56,804 bases of DNA from Flavobacteriaceae bacterium (GTDB lineage Bacteria > Bacteroidota > Bacteroidia > Flavobacteriales > Flavobacteriaceae): contig JAESRX010000090.1 in NCBI GenBank assembly GCA_016764435.1, positions 20,419 to 77,222 of the forward strand, written 5' to 3'. The position numbers were made by a program, and so were the translations under genes. Each line of letters opens with the position of its first letter. Positions within the stretch are counted from its first letter, which is position 1. This document shows, one piece after another, positions 43,024-51,572 of the stretch. The notes beneath the pieces were generated by a model. The model ran no database searches. It was not told the origin of the DNA and saw only the letters and a program-made list of their open reading frames with translations.

Positions 43024-43341
43024 AATCTCCTCCCCTTTTCTGTTCTATAAATTCAATAGTTAATAATAGTCTCGGTACTGTCACTTCTTAATTTCGGAGT
43101 GATATGTACACGCGTACACTTCTATTCATCCTGTATGTTTTACACATAATTGGACAGGAAGAGAACACCTGACTTTCAGCGATTAAAAATCGATACTAAG
43201 ACGGGGAGCGACGCTATCCTAACTATTTCAATTCCCTCGTGCAGATTTCACTACAATTTATTGAACTGTTTTTTAGTAGGTGAACACCTATGCTTATGCT
43301 AAAAAACAAACGACTAAGAACCCTAAATTAATTCAATAATT
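43024..43341. other. Intergenic regulatory region before the cytochrome cassette
   Basis: About 318 bases with no credible frame. Its main feature is a nested palindrome at 43268-43307 (listed separately), 34 bases before the cytochrome start. No clear TAnnTTTG box was seen. Confidence 0.5.
43268..43307. promoter_or_regulatory. Nested inverted repeat, candidate operator
   Basis: Outer arms GTTTTTTAG (43268-43276) and CTAAAAAAC (43299-43307) are perfect complements. Directly inside the first arm lies a second perfect palindrome, TAGGTG-AA-CACCTA (43277-43290). It is centred about 55 bases upstream of the cytochrome c start. A dimeric repressor or activator site is likely; no cognate regulator is encoded in the window. 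Confidence 0.5.
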
Positions 43342-43737
43342 ATGATCACTAACCTAGGTAAAGCAAGTATTGTTGTTGCGGTCTTTTTACTATCATTTAG
43401 TAGTAATGCACAGTCTAAGTGGGAGGCTCCCACAGACGCCAAAGCCATCGTAAATCCTATAACGATAGATAAAACATCTATCAAAGCAGGAAAAAAAATG
43501 TACAAACAATTGTGTGCCATTTGCCATGGCGATAAAGGAAAAGGCGATGGACTTGCCAGTGTCGCTTTAAATCCAAAACCAGCCAATTTTTTATCTGAAC
43601 ACGTCAGAAAACAAACAGATGGAGAATTATTTTGGAAAATTACTACCGGTAATGCTCCAATGGCCTCTTACAAAGAAACTTTAACGCCGACACAACGTTG
43701 GCAACTCATTAATTTTATCAATACACTTAAAAACTAA
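43342..43737 (+). CDS. Periplasmic monoheme cytochrome c
   Basis: The 131-residue protein has a Sec signal (ending SNAQ near 24) and a single class I cytochrome c domain. Heme attachment is CAICHGDKGKGDG near 58-70, and NAPMASY near 111-117 supplies the likely distal Met ligand. A closing LTPTQRWQLINFINTLKN helix is typical. It is an electron carrier in the periplasm. It starts a three-gene cassette, 4 bases before the barrel gene, with a candidate operator upstream. The redox partner is unknown. Confidence 0.92.
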   Translation: MITNLGKASIVVAVFLLSFSSNAQSKWEAPTDAKAIVNPITIDKTSIKAGKKMYKQLCAICHGDKGKGDGLASVALNPKPANFLSEHVRKQTDGELFWKITTGNAPMASYKETLTPTQRWQLINFINTLKN

Positions 43738-43741
43738 CACC

Positions 43742-44878
43742 ATGAAAAAACTATTAGTATTACTAGCAATAATTGTTAGCGTAGGAACTACCTATGGGCA
43801 AGAAAAATCAAAGGAATCTAGATTTATGGTAAGAGGGTACGGAAGTGCTTCTTATATCAGTCTTGATTCAGCAGACGAACACGATTCAGGTTCCTCATTC
43901 AATATGGGAACCTTTGCGCCTATTTTCCTATTCAAAGCGTCTGACAAATTAATGTTTGAAGCTGAATTAGAATTTGAATACGAACATGGAGAATTTGAAA
44001 TCATGCTGGAATATGCAAATTTGAGCTATATTTTAAATGACTATATGACAGTAAGAGCTGGTAAATTTATTTTGCCCTTCGGAACTTTCGGAGAGCGTTT
44101 ACATCCTTCTTGGATCAATAAACTAGCCTCAATGCCTTTAGGATTTGGTCATGGAGCTGTCTCACCTTCATCAGGAGTTGGAGCGGAAGTAAGAGGTGCT
44201 TTTGACTTTAAAGGATCTAAAATAAACTATGCATTATACGCAACCAATGGCCCAAAACTTAAAACAGATGCTCACGGAGCAGGAATGTTAGAATTTGGAC
44301 TTACAGATGACAATAACAAGAACAAAGCCATCGGAGGTAGATTAGGGTATTTACCATTCTCTGATTCTTCTTTAGAACTAGGTTTCTCTTTTATGAACGC
44401 CACTGTTGGAGATGCACATACAGATTATGAAGACACCAAAGCTAACTTATTTGCGTATGACCTTTCTTACGTTAAAAAAATCAACCCATTAGGAGGAGTT
44501 ATTGATATTAAAGCCCAGTACAACCAATCTACCGTTGATGATAGAACCTATGAAATTCATGACGAAAATGATGTTCCTTCAGACTTGGTCATCAACGATA
44601 ACAAAAGTACCGCGTACTATGCACAATTAAGTTACAAGCCAACGATGTCTAACAACGATTTTATCAAAAACTTAGAGTTTGTAGGTCGTATGTCCAAAGT
44701 AGAAACCCCAGATGCTTCTCCTGAAACATCTGACCTTGAGTCGACTACTTTTGGTATTAACTACTGGTTGAGCTGGAGATCTGCGATTAAAGTAAACTAT
44801 CAACTAATAGATGGTATAGGAGGTCACGGAGCAGTAGATGACAAAGTATTCACAATTCAATGGGTGATCGGTCTTTAA
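43742..44878 (+). CDS. Outer-membrane porin-like beta-barrel protein
   Basis: The 378-residue protein has a Sec signal (ending TYGQ near 20) and amphipathic beta strands throughout: FMVRGYGSASYISL, LEFEYEHGEFEIMLEYANLSYIL, YMTVRAGKFILPFGTFGERLHPSWINKL. It ends in WVIGL, fitting an outer-membrane barrel. The MTVRAGKFILPFG segment resembles porins of the phosphate-selective OprP/O group and related Bacteroidota proteins. It lies 4 bases after a cytochrome c and 25 bases before a cytochrome lipoprotein, so the three should be co-expressed. Whether it passes a substrate or houses a cytochrome is not known. Confidence 0.82.
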   Translation: MKKLLVLLAIIVSVGTTYGQEKSKESRFMVRGYGSASYISLDSADEHDSGSSFNMGTFAPIFLFKASDKLMFEAELEFEYEHGEFEIMLEYANLSYILNDYMTVRAGKFILPFGTFGERLHPSWINKLASMPLGFGHGAVSPSSGVGAEVRGAFDFKGSKINYALYATNGPKLKTDAHGAGMLEFGLTDDNNKNKAIGGRLGYLPFSDSSLELGFSFMNATVGDAHTDYEDTKANLFAYDLSYVKKINPLGGVIDIKAQYNQSTVDDRTYEIHDENDVPSDLVINDNKSTAYYAQLSYKPTMSNNDFIKNLEFVGRMSKVETPDASPETSDLESTTFGINYWLSWRSAIKVNYQLIDGIGGHGAVDDKVFTIQWVIGL

Positions 44879-44903
44879 TTTTTTTTAAAAAAAACATACA
44901 ATT

Positions 44904-45167
44904 ATGAAAGCATTTAAATTTATAGCAATAGTAGGACTTATAGCAACTGTAGGCATTTCTTGTTCTACAGAAAGAGCCACAGCAGTTCAAAACAAAGCAG
45001 GTGTACAATTATGGGGTGAAAACTGTGTAAGATGTCACAATACGCCTTCTCCTGCATCTTTCAATGACGCCGATTGGTCCACCATTGAAATGCATATGAA
45101 AGTGAGAGCTAATCTGACAGCCACTGAATCTCAAAAAATATTTGAATTCATCCGTTCTGCGAACTAA
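44904..45167 (+). CDS. Small cytochrome c lipoprotein
   Basis: The 87-residue protein has a lipoprotein signal with lipobox GISC (Cys20) and one heme motif, CVRCHNTPSP (Cys41, Cys44, His45). A possible distal Met lies in IEMHMKVRANLT near 62-73. The domain is one of the small W..NC..CH types common in Bacteroidota. The lipid anchor would fix it to the inner or outer membrane. It is the last gene of the cassette with the periplasmic cytochrome and barrel, and a strong terminator follows. Confidence 0.87.
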   Translation: MKAFKFIAIVGLIATVGISCSTERATAVQNKAGVQLWGENCVRCHNTPSPASFNDADWSTIEMHMKVRANLTATESQKIFEFIRSAN

Positions 45168-45191
45168 ATAGCGCAATAAACATCCGTATTT

Positions 45192-45232
45192 AAAAGTCGT
45201 CTTTGTCACACACAAAGGCGACTTTTCTTTTG
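45192..45232 (+). terminator. Terminator of the cytochrome-barrel cassette
   Basis: A 15-bp stem, AAAAGTCGTCTTTGT with ACAAAGGCGACTTTT (one G-T pair), has a 5-base loop and a T-rich tail. Confidence 0.88.
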
Positions 45233-45314
45233 TTGCATCTAAACACGCTGTTAAAACAAACAAGCCCCCTTTAAATCTATTTGAATTTTAGTACAGAATC
45301 TCCCTTTGAACAAG

Positions 45315-45322
45315 TATCTTTG
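45315..45322 (+). promoter_or_regulatory. -7 box of the YchJ-like gene
   Basis: TATCTTTG matches TAnnTTTG and lies 22 bases before the ATG at 45345. An open TTG at 45306 would lie upstream of it and is rejected as start. Confidence 0.55.
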
Positions 45323-45344
45323 CCCTTTAAAACCACTACTAAAA

Positions 45345-45734
45345 ATGACCACTTGTAACTGCGGCAACGAAAAAAGCTATACAGCCTGTTGCGAAATTAT
45401 TCACAACGATATTACCAAAGCACAGACAGCCGTACAGTTAATGCGAAGTCGATATACGGCATTCTGTAGAGCAGACGGAGCTTATTTAGCAAAAAGTCAG
45501 GCTGAAAAATTCAGACCTACGGTACTAGAAACGGAAGAAACCATCCAATGGGCAAAATCCGTGACCTGGGTAAAACTAGAAATTTTAGAGACTTCTGACG
45601 GACTAGAAAAAGACAGTAGAGGAACGGTTACTTTTAAAGCGACGTACTTTGACGCTGGTGGAATGGGAATTATTGAAGAAAAATCATTGTTCGAAAAAGA
45701 AAACGGACATTGGGTATATGTAACAGGAATTTAG
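45345..45734 (+). CDS. YchJ-family SEC-C motif protein
   Basis: From ATG 45345 the 129-residue protein begins MTTCNCGNEKSYTACC, a SEC-C-like zinc-binding motif. It continues with AVQLMRSRYTAFCRADGAYL, the YchJ hallmark, and an NTF2-like domain to about residue 129 (VTFKATYFDAGGMGIIEEKSLF). The family's role is not settled. The frame is open to 45306, but a -7 box at 45315-45322 excludes that start. It leads a probable three-gene operon with a small basic protein and rlmF. Confidence 0.9.
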   Translation: MTTCNCGNEKSYTACCEIIHNDITKAQTAVQLMRSRYTAFCRADGAYLAKSQAEKFRPTVLETEETIQWAKSVTWVKLEILETSDGLEKDSRGTVTFKATYFDAGGMGIIEEKSLFEKENGHWVYVTGI

Positions 45735-45739
45735 TCGCA

Positions 45740-45919
45740 ATGGGAAAAATTGGCAAAGAAAAAAACACTAAAAATAAAGCGAAGCATACCAAATTAATGA
45801 ATCGCAAAATAAAAAGGGAACGTGAAAATAAAGGCGTGACTAAAAATAAAATAAAATACTTGTTGAAAAAACACCAAGAAACAAAATTAGACGCAGTAAC
45901 TAAATCTACGGAAGAATAA
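45740..45919 (+). CDS. Small Lys-rich protein between ychJ-like gene and rlmF
   Basis: A 59-residue protein beginning MGKIGKEKNTKNKAKHTKLMNRKIKR. Lys and Arg dominate the first 45 residues, and helix is likely. It starts 5 bases after the YchJ-like stop, and its TAA shares a base with the rlmF ATG (TAATG), so tight translational coupling supports a real gene. No family is recognised. A basic peptide next to an rRNA methyltransferase could bind RNA; that is inference. Confidence 0.65.
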   Translation: MGKIGKEKNTKNKAKHTKLMNRKIKRERENKGVTKNKIKYLLKKHQETKLDAVTKSTEE

Positions 45920-46818
45920 TGAAGGCGAGAGAACCAAAAGGATTACATCCAAAAAACAAGCACCTATCTGGGTATGATTTCCCTAAACTAATGGAAGTAT
46001 TACCAGCTCTTAAAGAGTTTGTAGCCCCCAATAAATACGGAAATTTAAGCATCAACTTTGCAGATTCAAAAGCTGTTAAAACCTTCAACCGTGCATTGTT
46101 AAAAAGTGACTACGCAATTAATTATTGGGAATTTCCAGATGAAAACCTCTGTCCTCCTATCCCTGGAAGAGTTGATTATTTACACTATTTATCAGACTTA
46201 GTTAGTTCTGATAAAGGGACAGTATTAGATATCGGAACAGGAGCGACATGCATCTACCCCTTATTAGGAACAACACTTAGTAATTGGAATTTTGTAGCGA
46301 CTGATATCGATCAAAAAACATTAGACATTGCAGAAAATATTATCCAAGAGAATCAATTGGAGGAACGTATTATACTTCAATTTCAAGAGGACGAAAACCA
46401 TATCTTTAAAGGGATCATAAGAGAAGAAGATCGTTTTATAGCCAGTGTCTGTAATCCTCCTTTTTACAAATCAGCCGAAGAAGCTGCTGGTGCAAATAAC
46501 AGAAAATTAAAAGGCCTTGGACTTAAAAACGACCCCAACAAACGTAATTTTTCTGGAAACAATAACGAATTATGGTATGTAGGAGGAGAAAAAGCATTTA
46601 TTCACACCTACTTATACGAAAGTTCTTTCTTTAAAGAAAACTGTTGCTGGTTCACCACCTTAGTCTCCAATAAAGACCACTTACAAAGCATGTATACCTC
46701 TTTAAAAAAATTAGGAGCGACAGAAGTTAAAACCATTCCAATGATCCAAGGAAACAAAGTGACACGCGTGGTTGCTTGGTCCTTTTTGACAGAAAAAGAA
46801 CGCAATGCGTTTGGATAA
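45919..46818 (+). CDS. rlmF: RlmF: 23S rRNA (adenine-1618-N6)-methyltransferase
   Basis: RlmF methylates A1618 of 23S rRNA. The 299-residue protein starts with the family's HPKNKH-like GLHPKNKHLSGYDF and has NYWEFPDENLCPPIPGRVDYLHYLSDL near 72-98. The SAM loop VLDIGTGATCIYPLLG follows near 106-121, and the catalytic CNPPFYKSAEEA near 178-189. A late WFTTLVSNKDHL strand fits. Start overlaps the stop of the small gene upstream by one base. It is followed by a large palindrome and a terminator-like hairpin. Confidence 0.94.
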   Translation: MKAREPKGLHPKNKHLSGYDFPKLMEVLPALKEFVAPNKYGNLSINFADSKAVKTFNRALLKSDYAINYWEFPDENLCPPIPGRVDYLHYLSDLVSSDKGTVLDIGTGATCIYPLLGTTLSNWNFVATDIDQKTLDIAENIIQENQLEERIILQFQEDENHIFKGIIREEDRFIASVCNPPFYKSAEEAAGANNRKLKGLGLKNDPNKRNFSGNNNELWYVGGEKAFIHTYLYESSFFKENCCWFTTLVSNKDHLQSMYTSLKKLGATEVKTIPMIQGNKVTRVVAWSFLTEKERNAFG

Positions 46819-46824
46819 CATTAA

Positions 46825-46860
46825 TAATTATTGATAATTGGTACCAATTATCAATAATTA
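46825..46860. repeat. 36-bp perfect palindrome
   Basis: Bases 46825-46860 are an exact palindrome centred on GGTACC (46840-46845), with arms of TAATTATTGATAATT type. It lies 6 bases after the rlmF stop. With no unpaired loop it is a cruciform or a binding site for a symmetric protein rather than an ideal RNA hairpin. Confidence 0.7.
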
Positions 46861-46870
46861 ATCACACGAT

Positions 46871-46905
46871 AAAGCTGTACGATAAATAGATCGTCCAGCT
46901 TTTTT
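46871..46905 (+). terminator. Terminator after rlmF
   Basis: AAAGCTG and ACGAT pair with ATCGT and CAGCTTT around a T-C mismatch and a 6-base loop. The stem leads directly into a T run. Confidence 0.75.
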
Positions 46906-47202
46906 GATTTCTAAAGCCTCCATCTTTCATCGCTGAATCTATATTCATTACAACATAAATTCCCCCTATTTTTAAAGACATGTTAGACTACAGCCCAGTT
47001 ACAAATACCTCCGAAAAATAGTACTCTCTAAAAAACAACCCGTACTATCCACTGTGAAGACTATCACACGTTGCCACTAAAAGATTCTTTTTTTTACTTA
47101 AAAATCACCCTACTCCACGTTCTCTATTTATTTTGTGAATAAAAGAGATCGGGGAAGGTTTTCCACATTAAAATTATTAGTATTTTGCACAAAAATTCAC
47201 CC
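46906..47202. other. Intergenic region before topB
   Basis: About 300 bases with no real frame. Near its end (47181-47187) TATTTTG is close to the -7 consensus, one base short. Nothing else is recognised. Confidence 0.4.
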
Positions 47203-49509
47203 ATGAAAGTATGCATTGCCGAAAAACCAAGTGTTGCCAGAGAAATTGCCCACATCTTAGGAGCAAATACCAAGCGCGATGGATATTTTGAAGGCAATGG
47301 ATATGCAGTAACTTACACATTTGGACACCTCTGTACCTTATTTGAACCTGCAGATTACAAACCACACTGGAAGAGCTGGGACCTGAATAATTTACCGATG
47401 CTCCCTGAAAAATTCCAAACAAAAGTAGTGGACAACGAAGGGATTCAAAAGCAATTTAATATTGTAAAGAGTTTATTTGACAAAGCATCCGTCATTATAA
47501 ATTGTGGGGATGCTGGCCAAGAAGGAGAATTAATACAACGTTGGGTAATCAACCAAGCCGGTTACAAGGGAGAAGTTCAACGATTGTGGATTTCTTCACT
47601 TACCACGGAAGCTATCAAGGAAGGATTTTCCAATCTAAAACCCTCCTCGGATTATGACAATTTATACTATGCTGGTTTTTCTCGTGCCATAGGCGATTGG
47701 CTTTTAGGAATGAATGCCACCCGATTGTATACGGTAAAACATGGCGGGTACAAACAAATGTTATCCGTAGGACGTGTTCAAACTCCTACCCTAGCCATGT
47801 TAGTAAACAGGCATTTAGAAATTGTACATTTTAAGCCTGTAACCTATTGGGAACTACAGACCACCTACAGGGCTACGCTATTTAACTGCGAGGAAGGAAA
47901 ATTTACGACTAAAGAAAAGGGAGAAGAATTTGCCAATAAAGTAAAAGAAGACGATTTTGAAATAATTTCTGTCACCAAGAAAAAAGGAAAAGAATTTGCT
48001 CCTAAACTATTTGACCTTACAGGATTACAAGTGTATTGTAATACGAAATTTGGTTTTTCAGCAGACGAGACCTTAAAAATAGTTCAGAAATTATACGAAC
48101 AAAAACACGTAACTTATCCAAGGGTAGATACCACCTTTTTACCCAATGATGTCTATCCAAAAATAGCGGGTATTTTAGGCCAACTCAAAAACTATAGCCG
48201 ATTGACAGGCATTCTTTTAGGAAAAAAAATTAAGAAGTCCTCTAAAGTATTTAATGATAAAAAAGTAACGGATCACCACGCCATCATCCCTACCGGAATT
48301 GAGGGACAATTGTATGGAGCACAAGCACAGGTCTACGATATTATCACCAAGCGTTTTATTGCTGCTTTTTATGATGAAAGTATCATTTCTAATACAGCTG
48401 TAAAAGGAAAAGTAGCCGATGTAAAGTTTAAAACTAGCGGAAAAGAAATTATAGAAAAAGGATGGCGCATTGTTTTCGAAGACCCGAATGCCCTGTTAAA
48501 AAAGAAGGATATTGACGAAAAAACCATGCCTACTTTTGAAAAAGGAGAAAAAGGACCACATCAACCTTCATTTTTAGAAAAAGAAACCAAGCCCCCTAAA
48601 TATTATACAGAGGCCACCCTGTTAAGGGCTATGGAAACAGCAGGAAAGCAAGTAGATGACGATGAAATGCGTGAATTAATGAAGGAAAACGGAATAGGAA
48701 GACCATCTACCCGTGCTAATATCATTGAAACATTGTTCCGCAGGAAATATGTAGCCCGTAAAAAGAAATTATTAATTCCTTCGGAGACGGGGATCAAATT
48801 AATCGCAACCATTCAAAATGAATTGTTAAAATCTGCGGAGTTAACGGGACGCTGGGAGAAACAATTAAAAGATATAGAGCAAGGAAAATATAGCGTTAGT
48901 CAGTTTATTAACAATATGAAACGCATGGTGGACCAGCTGGTATATGAAGTACGCTCCAATCAAGAATCAGCCAATATTTCACATACAACGGCAACACCTG
49001 TTGAAATCAAAAAAACCGTAAAACAAACCAAAGGAATCACCAGTGAAAAATGCCCTAAATGTAAGAAAGGAACTATTTTAAAAGGCTCAAAAGCCTATGG
49101 TTGTAGTCATTATAAAAACGGTTGTAACTTAACACTTCCATTCACTTTCTTAGGTAAAAACATTTCAGAAAACCAATACATCCGTTTGTTAAAAAAAGGC
49201 TGTACTGTTAATTTAAAAGGGTTTAAAACAGCTAGTGGTAAACAAGATGGTTTGGTACGATTCACAGATACTTTCGAATTAAAACTAGAACCAAAGCAAT
49301 CTGCTGCTACCAGCAAAGAGCCCGCTAAAATCACCTGTCCTAAATGTAACAATGGATCCATCTTAAAAGGAAAAACCGCCTATGGATGTAGTGACTATAA
49401 AAAGGGATGTGATTTTAAATGCACCTTTGACTTTATCCGAGAAAAAGCCAATGGAAAGCCTTTAAATAAGGAATTAGTCATGGCTATTTTAAAACTAGCG
49501 GTAGGCTAA
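47203..49509 (+). CDS. topB: DNA topoisomerase III (type IA)
   Basis: TopB passes single strands through a covalent break to decatenate DNA. From ATG 47203 the 768-residue protein begins MKVCIAEKPSVAREIAHILGA, the Toprim domain, with an acidic NCGDAGQEGEL near 98. GRVQTPTLAMLVNRHL near 188 follows, and the active-site tyrosine lies in VTYPRVDTTFL near 306. Two C-terminal zinc-ribbon modules (CPKCKKG ... CSHYKNGC and CPKCNNG ... CSDYKKGC) lie near 605 and 705. The frame opens at TTG 47185 within a -7-like box, so the ATG is preferred. Its 3' end overlaps the convergent gene by 15 bases. Confidence 0.94.
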   Translation: MKVCIAEKPSVAREIAHILGANTKRDGYFEGNGYAVTYTFGHLCTLFEPADYKPHWKSWDLNNLPMLPEKFQTKVVDNEGIQKQFNIVKSLFDKASVIINCGDAGQEGELIQRWVINQAGYKGEVQRLWISSLTTEAIKEGFSNLKPSSDYDNLYYAGFSRAIGDWLLGMNATRLYTVKHGGYKQMLSVGRVQTPTLAMLVNRHLEIVHFKPVTYWELQTTYRATLFNCEEGKFTTKEKGEEFANKVKEDDFEIISVTKKKGKEFAPKLFDLTGLQVYCNTKFGFSADETLKIVQKLYEQKHVTYPRVDTTFLPNDVYPKIAGILGQLKNYSRLTGILLGKKIKKSSKVFNDKKVTDHHAIIPTGIEGQLYGAQAQVYDIITKRFIAAFYDESIISNTAVKGKVADVKFKTSGKEIIEKGWRIVFEDPNALLKKKDIDEKTMPTFEKGEKGPHQPSFLEKETKPPKYYTEATLLRAMETAGKQVDDDEMRELMKENGIGRPSTRANIIETLFRRKYVARKKKLLIPSETGIKLIATIQNELLKSAELTGRWEKQLKDIEQGKYSVSQFINNMKRMVDQLVYEVRSNQESANISHTTATPVEIKKTVKQTKGITSEKCPKCKKGTILKGSKAYGCSHYKNGCNLTLPFTFLGKNISENQYIRLLKKGCTVNLKGFKTASGKQDGLVRFTDTFELKLEPKQSAATSKEPAKITCPKCNNGSILKGKTAYGCSDYKKGCDFKCTFDFIREKANGKPLNKELVMAILKLAVG

Positions 49510-50034
49510 TTTAATTTCTCGCAAGGAGGTTTCAGTTCGAATCAAAGCGAGTACAATTTTTTCTCTCAACGCTTGTTCATCACTTACGTCTATATATTTT
49601 AGCCAGGCATCTTTTTCTAGAATCTCCTTAATTTCACGCATGCGTTTAAGGGTATATCCTGCCGTTTTAACAAGTGATTCCTGAGAATTCTCGATCGATT
49701 TTACATGATGATAAGTCGCCGTATTTATGTCAAAATCTACCGCGATAAAATACAGTGAAGCATCACTCGTATCTGCATAAAAACTCGTCCAATCCGCATA
49801 GCCTAATTTGGCAGCTCCACTCGCTTGTTCTTTACTGTTTTCTATACGCCATCTACAGTTAGCGGCACGTCCCCAATGATTAGACAAGCGATAAACGCCC
49901 TGGTTTGTATAAAAATAAGAGCTCCCTGATTTACTGGTATAATTAGGTGTTTTAGCACTTATTATATTCAAATCTGCTCCTTTGAAAACACAGTAAGTAT
50001 GTTTAAAAAAATTATATTTTGTAATTCGTTTCAT
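49495..50034 (-). CDS. Hypothetical protein, flavobacterial
   Basis: A 179-residue protein without signal peptide or membrane segment. The N-terminal half is beta-like with conserved-looking aromatic patches (FYTNQGVYRLSNHWGRAANCRWRI, WTSFYADTSDASLYFIAVDFD). The C-terminal half is helical and charged (MREIKEILEKDAWLKYIDVSDEQALREKIVLALI). No family is recognised. A TATTTTTG box lies 15 bases before the start. Its last codons overlap the end of topB on the other strand. Confidence 0.65.
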   Translation of the reverse strand: MKRITKYNFFKHTYCVFKGADLNIISAKTPNYTSKSGSSYFYTNQGVYRLSNHWGRAANCRWRIENSKEQASGAAKLGYADWTSFYADTSDASLYFIAVDFDINTATYHHVKSIENSQESLVKTAGYTLKRMREIKEILEKDAWLKYIDVSDEQALREKIVLALIRTETSLREIKLAYR

Positions 50035-50048
50035 CGTTCTAAAAAAAG

Positions 50049-50056
50049 CAAAAATA
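50049..50056 (-). promoter_or_regulatory. -7 box of gene 49495-50034
   Basis: TATTTTTG on the minus strand matches TAnnTTTG and lies just upstream of the ATG. The -33 element is unclear. Confidence 0.4.
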
Positions 50057-50135
50057 GTGCATTTACTCCATAAAGGAATAATTTTTTATTTCCATTATAA
50101 AAACTATCTTTAAAATCTAAAAACGAACACATTAA

Positions 50136-51461
50136 ATGCAGCAAGAACAAACACTATGGGGACATCCCAAGGGCTTATACATTTTATTTTTCACGGAATT
50201 ATGGGAACGCTTCTCCTTTTACGGAATGCGTGCCATCCTAATTTTATATTTAGTAACTAAAACCACCGGAGATAATCCAGGATTGGGTTGGGATAAAATA
50301 AATGCGCTTGAACTATACGGATGGTACACCATGATGGTCTATGTAATGGCTGTTCCTGGAGGCTTGCTTGCCGACAGATGGTTAGGACAGAAAAAAACGG
50401 TAATGCTCGGAGGTTTTCTACTCTGTATAGGTCATCTTATTTTAGCTTTTGATACCGTCACAGCCTTTTATGCCGGACTTATTTTTATCGTATTAGGCGT
50501 AGGTGGCTTAAAGCCAAATGTATCCTCTATGGTGGGTGGTTTATACAAAAAAAACGATGGAAAGCGAGAAACTGCTTTTACCATCTTCTATATTGGAATT
50601 AATATTGGTGCTTTTACCGCTCCTATTTTAGTGGGGTATTTAGGAGAAACTATCAGTTGGCATTACGGCTTTGGACTGGCTGGGATAGGAATGGTTCTAG
50701 GTCAACTCGTTTATATTTGGGGACAAAAATACCTGACCGAAGTCGGAAATTTTATTCCTCATAAAATAGATGCTCAAACGAATAAAAAAATTCCTTTGTC
50801 AACGATAGAAAAAGATAGAATGATTTTATTAGCCCTTTCTTTTATCATTGTAATTGTATTTTGGGGTGCTTATGAACAAGCGGGAGGCCTGATGAATATC
50901 TACGCAAAGGAGAAAATAAACAGGGTCCTATTTGGTTATGAAATTCCTGCGAGTTTTTTACAATCTCTCCCTGCTTTATTCGTAATTATTACTGGTGGTC
51001 CGATTGCCTATTTCTGGATGAAATGGAAAAAATCAGGGCGTGAGTCCTCCTCTATGTTAAAAATGGGACTGGGAACTATTATCATGGGTTTTGGCTTTTT
51101 AGTCTTAGTAGGTGCCGCCAATCAAACGATGGTTTCTATGGATGGAAAAGCATCGCTTTACTGGATGTTTGGAGCCTATTTTCTACATGTCATAGGTGAA
51201 TTATGTGTCTCGCCTGTCGCCTTATCTTTTATCACTAAAATGGCGCCACTTAAGTACGTGTCTTTCATGATGGGAGCCTACTTTTTCGTGACAGGAATTG
51301 GGAATAAATTAGCTGGATTTATCGGTAAAATAGCACAAACAGCCGGAGAAAAGACGATATTTATGGGCGTTTTCATATTTTGTGTTTTCTTTGGATTGGT
51401 ATTGATCCTATTTGTAAAAAAATTAAAGAAATTGGCACATGGTGCAGATGTAGTGGATTAA
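50136..51461 (+). CDS. POT-family proton-coupled di/tripeptide transporter
   Basis: This 441-residue inner-membrane MFS protein takes up small peptides with protons. The ExxER motif is present in FTELWERFSFYGMRA near 14-28. The PTR2 signature FTIFYIGINIGAFTAP lies near 148-163, and PNVSSMVGGLY near 128 is typical. About 12 hydrophobic segments are seen. The protein lacks the two extra helices (or has them shortened) found in longer bacterial POTs, so its length is slightly below average. A weak hairpin with a short T run follows the gene. Confidence 0.93.
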   Translation: MQQEQTLWGHPKGLYILFFTELWERFSFYGMRAILILYLVTKTTGDNPGLGWDKINALELYGWYTMMVYVMAVPGGLLADRWLGQKKTVMLGGFLLCIGHLILAFDTVTAFYAGLIFIVLGVGGLKPNVSSMVGGLYKKNDGKRETAFTIFYIGINIGAFTAPILVGYLGETISWHYGFGLAGIGMVLGQLVYIWGQKYLTEVGNFIPHKIDAQTNKKIPLSTIEKDRMILLALSFIIVIVFWGAYEQAGGLMNIYAKEKINRVLFGYEIPASFLQSLPALFVIITGGPIAYFWMKWKKSGRESSSMLKMGLGTIIMGFGFLVLVGAANQTMVSMDGKASLYWMFGAYFLHVIGELCVSPVALSFITKMAPLKYVSFMMGAYFFVTGIGNKLAGFIGKIAQTAGEKTIFMGVFIFCVFFGLVLILFVKKLKKLAHGADVVD

Positions 51462-51572
51462 ACCCTAGTTTCCACAGGGTTTTCCAAAAAAGAATAAAAA
51501 TAAGTTGCGTCCACGGTTTCAAGAGCCGGACACGTATGCTTAGTTATTAGTTAAAAATAAACGTATAAGTCT

